DNA of 7,394 bases from M2408 sp044348665 (GTDB lineage: Bacteria; Bacteroidota; Bacteroidia; Flavobacteriales_D; Crocinitomicaceae): NCBI GenBank assembly GCA_044348665.1, contig JBIKSI010000152.1, forward strand, positions 1-7,394, in the 5' to 3' direction. This document shows, piece by piece, positions 6,484 to 7,394 of the stretch. The notes beneath the pieces are model-generated. The model was not told the origin of the DNA and made no database searches. It worked only from the letters and a program-made list of their open reading frames with translations. Position 1 is the stretch's first letter; the number at the start of each line of letters is the position of its first letter. The position numbers were made by a program, and so were the translations under genes.

Positions 6484-7394
6484 TTAAGTTAAATACGTGT
6501 TTATTTTTTCTAAAAATTCATTTTCCCTATCAATATGGATTGATATTTTTTGGCAGTACCAGGGTTTTTCCGCTAAAAATTGATCAAATTGAGATGCAAC
6601 TAATCTCATATAATCTTTTTCACTTGTCACAATGGCTTTATTACCATCTGCAAAAGTATCAAATTTTTTATTAATTCGATGCATATCTTCCACAGAAAAA
6701 TTATGGTGATCGGGAAATTGCATCAATTCTACTTTATAATCATTGCTTAAATAGGCCAAAAGTGCTTTTGGATGGGCTATTCCTGTTACCAACAAGATGT
6801 TCTCGATTACCTCTGTTTTTACTTTTGAAACAGAAATTAAGTCAGTATATTCGATGGATGAAAAAAAGGTGTTTTCATGGTTAAATTTAAGTTTTTCCTT
6901 GATTTTTGATTTGTCATTATCGGTAATATTATCTGGGCATTTACTTACAATCATCAAATCAGCTCGTTTTTTTCCTGCTCGTGACTCGCGCAGCGTTCCC
7001 ACCGGGAAAATGTAATCGTCGCAAAATAATTTATTGAAGTCAGTAATCAAAATATTTAATCCTGCCTTTATTTTTCTATGTTGGAAAGCGTCGTCAAGAA
7101 GAATTAAATCAGGTTTTTCATTTGAAATAATAGTTTTCACTCCTTCAACTCGACTTTCGCACACATTTACCCCCACATTAGAATCATGTTCAAATCTTTT
7201 GAAGAACATCAAAGGTTCATCTCCAACCTCTAAAGCGGTTGATTTATCTGATATTTTGATATATCCCTTGGTTTTTCTTCCGTAACCACGACTAAGAGTT
7301 TCAATTTTGTATTTTTCTTTCAATTTCTCTATTAAAAATACGGTTGTAGGTGATTTTCCGGTTCCACCTAAACTTAAATTCCCAATACAAATTG
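6484..7394 (-). CDS. lpxK: Tetraacyldisaccharide 4'-kinase, 5' end outside the window
   Basis: LpxK transfers phosphate from ATP to the 4' position of the tetraacyldisaccharide 1-phosphate intermediate, making lipid IVA at the inner membrane. The reading frame stays open to the right edge, and its first visible residues are ICIGNLSLGGTGKSP, containing the P-loop GGTGKS. A TTG at 7321-7323 is therefore an internal Leu codon, not the start. Further landmarks in order are LSRGYGR, VGDEPLMF, LLDDAFQHR, FPVGTLRES, VTGIAHP, FPDHHNFS and TSEKDYMR, all typical of LpxK. About 302 residues are visible. The N-terminal few dozen residues, normally including a membrane-associating helix, are missing. The TAA stop at 6484-6486 is 18 bp before punA. 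The pathway partner lpxH lies about 4.7 kb downstream on the same strand. Confidence 0.95.
   Translation of the reverse strand, partial: ICIGNLSLGGTGKSPTTVFLIEKLKEKYKIETLSRGYGRKTKGYIKISDKSTALEVGDEPLMFFKRFEHDSNVGVNVCESRVEGVKTIISNEKPDLILLDDAFQHRKIKAGLNILITDFNKLFCDDYIFPVGTLRESRAGKKRADLMIVSKCPDNITDNDKSKIKEKLKFNHENTFFSSIEYTDLISVSKVKTEVIENILLVTGIAHPKALLAYLSNDYKVELMQFPDHHNFSVEDMHRINKKFDTFADGNKAIVTSEKDYMRLVASQFDQFLAEKPWYCQKISIHIDRENEFLEKINTYLT

Noticed and set aside
7321..7323. TTG as the start of lpxK
   Set aside because: The frame continues upstream through GNLSLGGTGKSP, the essential LpxK P-loop, to the window edge. The TTG is an internal Leu codon.

Overview
The window looks like a chromosomal piece of an AT-rich member of the Bacteroidota, probably Flavobacteriales. 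The reasons are A/T-rich leaders without GGAGG-type ribosome binding sites, signal peptides ending in FAQ, DUF4369-type N-termini on TlpA/ResA-like thioredoxins, a GatB without the usual cysteine pairs, and gatB lying apart from gatA and gatC. Placement below phylum is inference.

Every complete gene is on the minus strand. In transcription order (right to left) they are: lpxK (5' end outside the window), a purine nucleoside phosphorylase, a 78-bp spacer with 14-bp repeats and inverted copies, gatB (GTG start), a thioredoxin-fold lipoprotein, a second secreted thioredoxin-fold paralogue, lpxH (TTG start), a 97-bp gap, and a secreted coiled-coil protein of unknown function. Apart from the repeat spacer and the last gap, genes are 11 to 19 bp apart. 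This suggests co-transcription of lpxK-punA and of gatB-tlpA-tlpA-lpxH, possibly as one unit.

The functions are mostly housekeeping. LpxK and LpxH are two steps of lipid A synthesis, PNP does purine salvage, and GatB belongs to the amidotransferase that makes Gln-tRNA(Gln) and/or Asn-tRNA(Asn). The two redoxins act outside the cytoplasm on protein thiols or disulfides.

The left edge is the unusual part. Positions 1 to about 120 read on the plus strand as the interior of a DDE transposase. The reading abruptly becomes the antisense of the coiled-coil gene. The minus-strand gene therefore seems to have lost its true 3' end and to borrow its last 11 codons and stop from antisense transposase sequence. 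I see no convincing new defence system, CRISPR array, RNA gene or other undescribed system here. The most useful leads are the transposase/gene junction, the tandem redoxin pair with different predicted anchoring, the repeat spacer before gatB, and an Asn-to-Asp change at the base-specificity position of the nucleoside phosphorylase.
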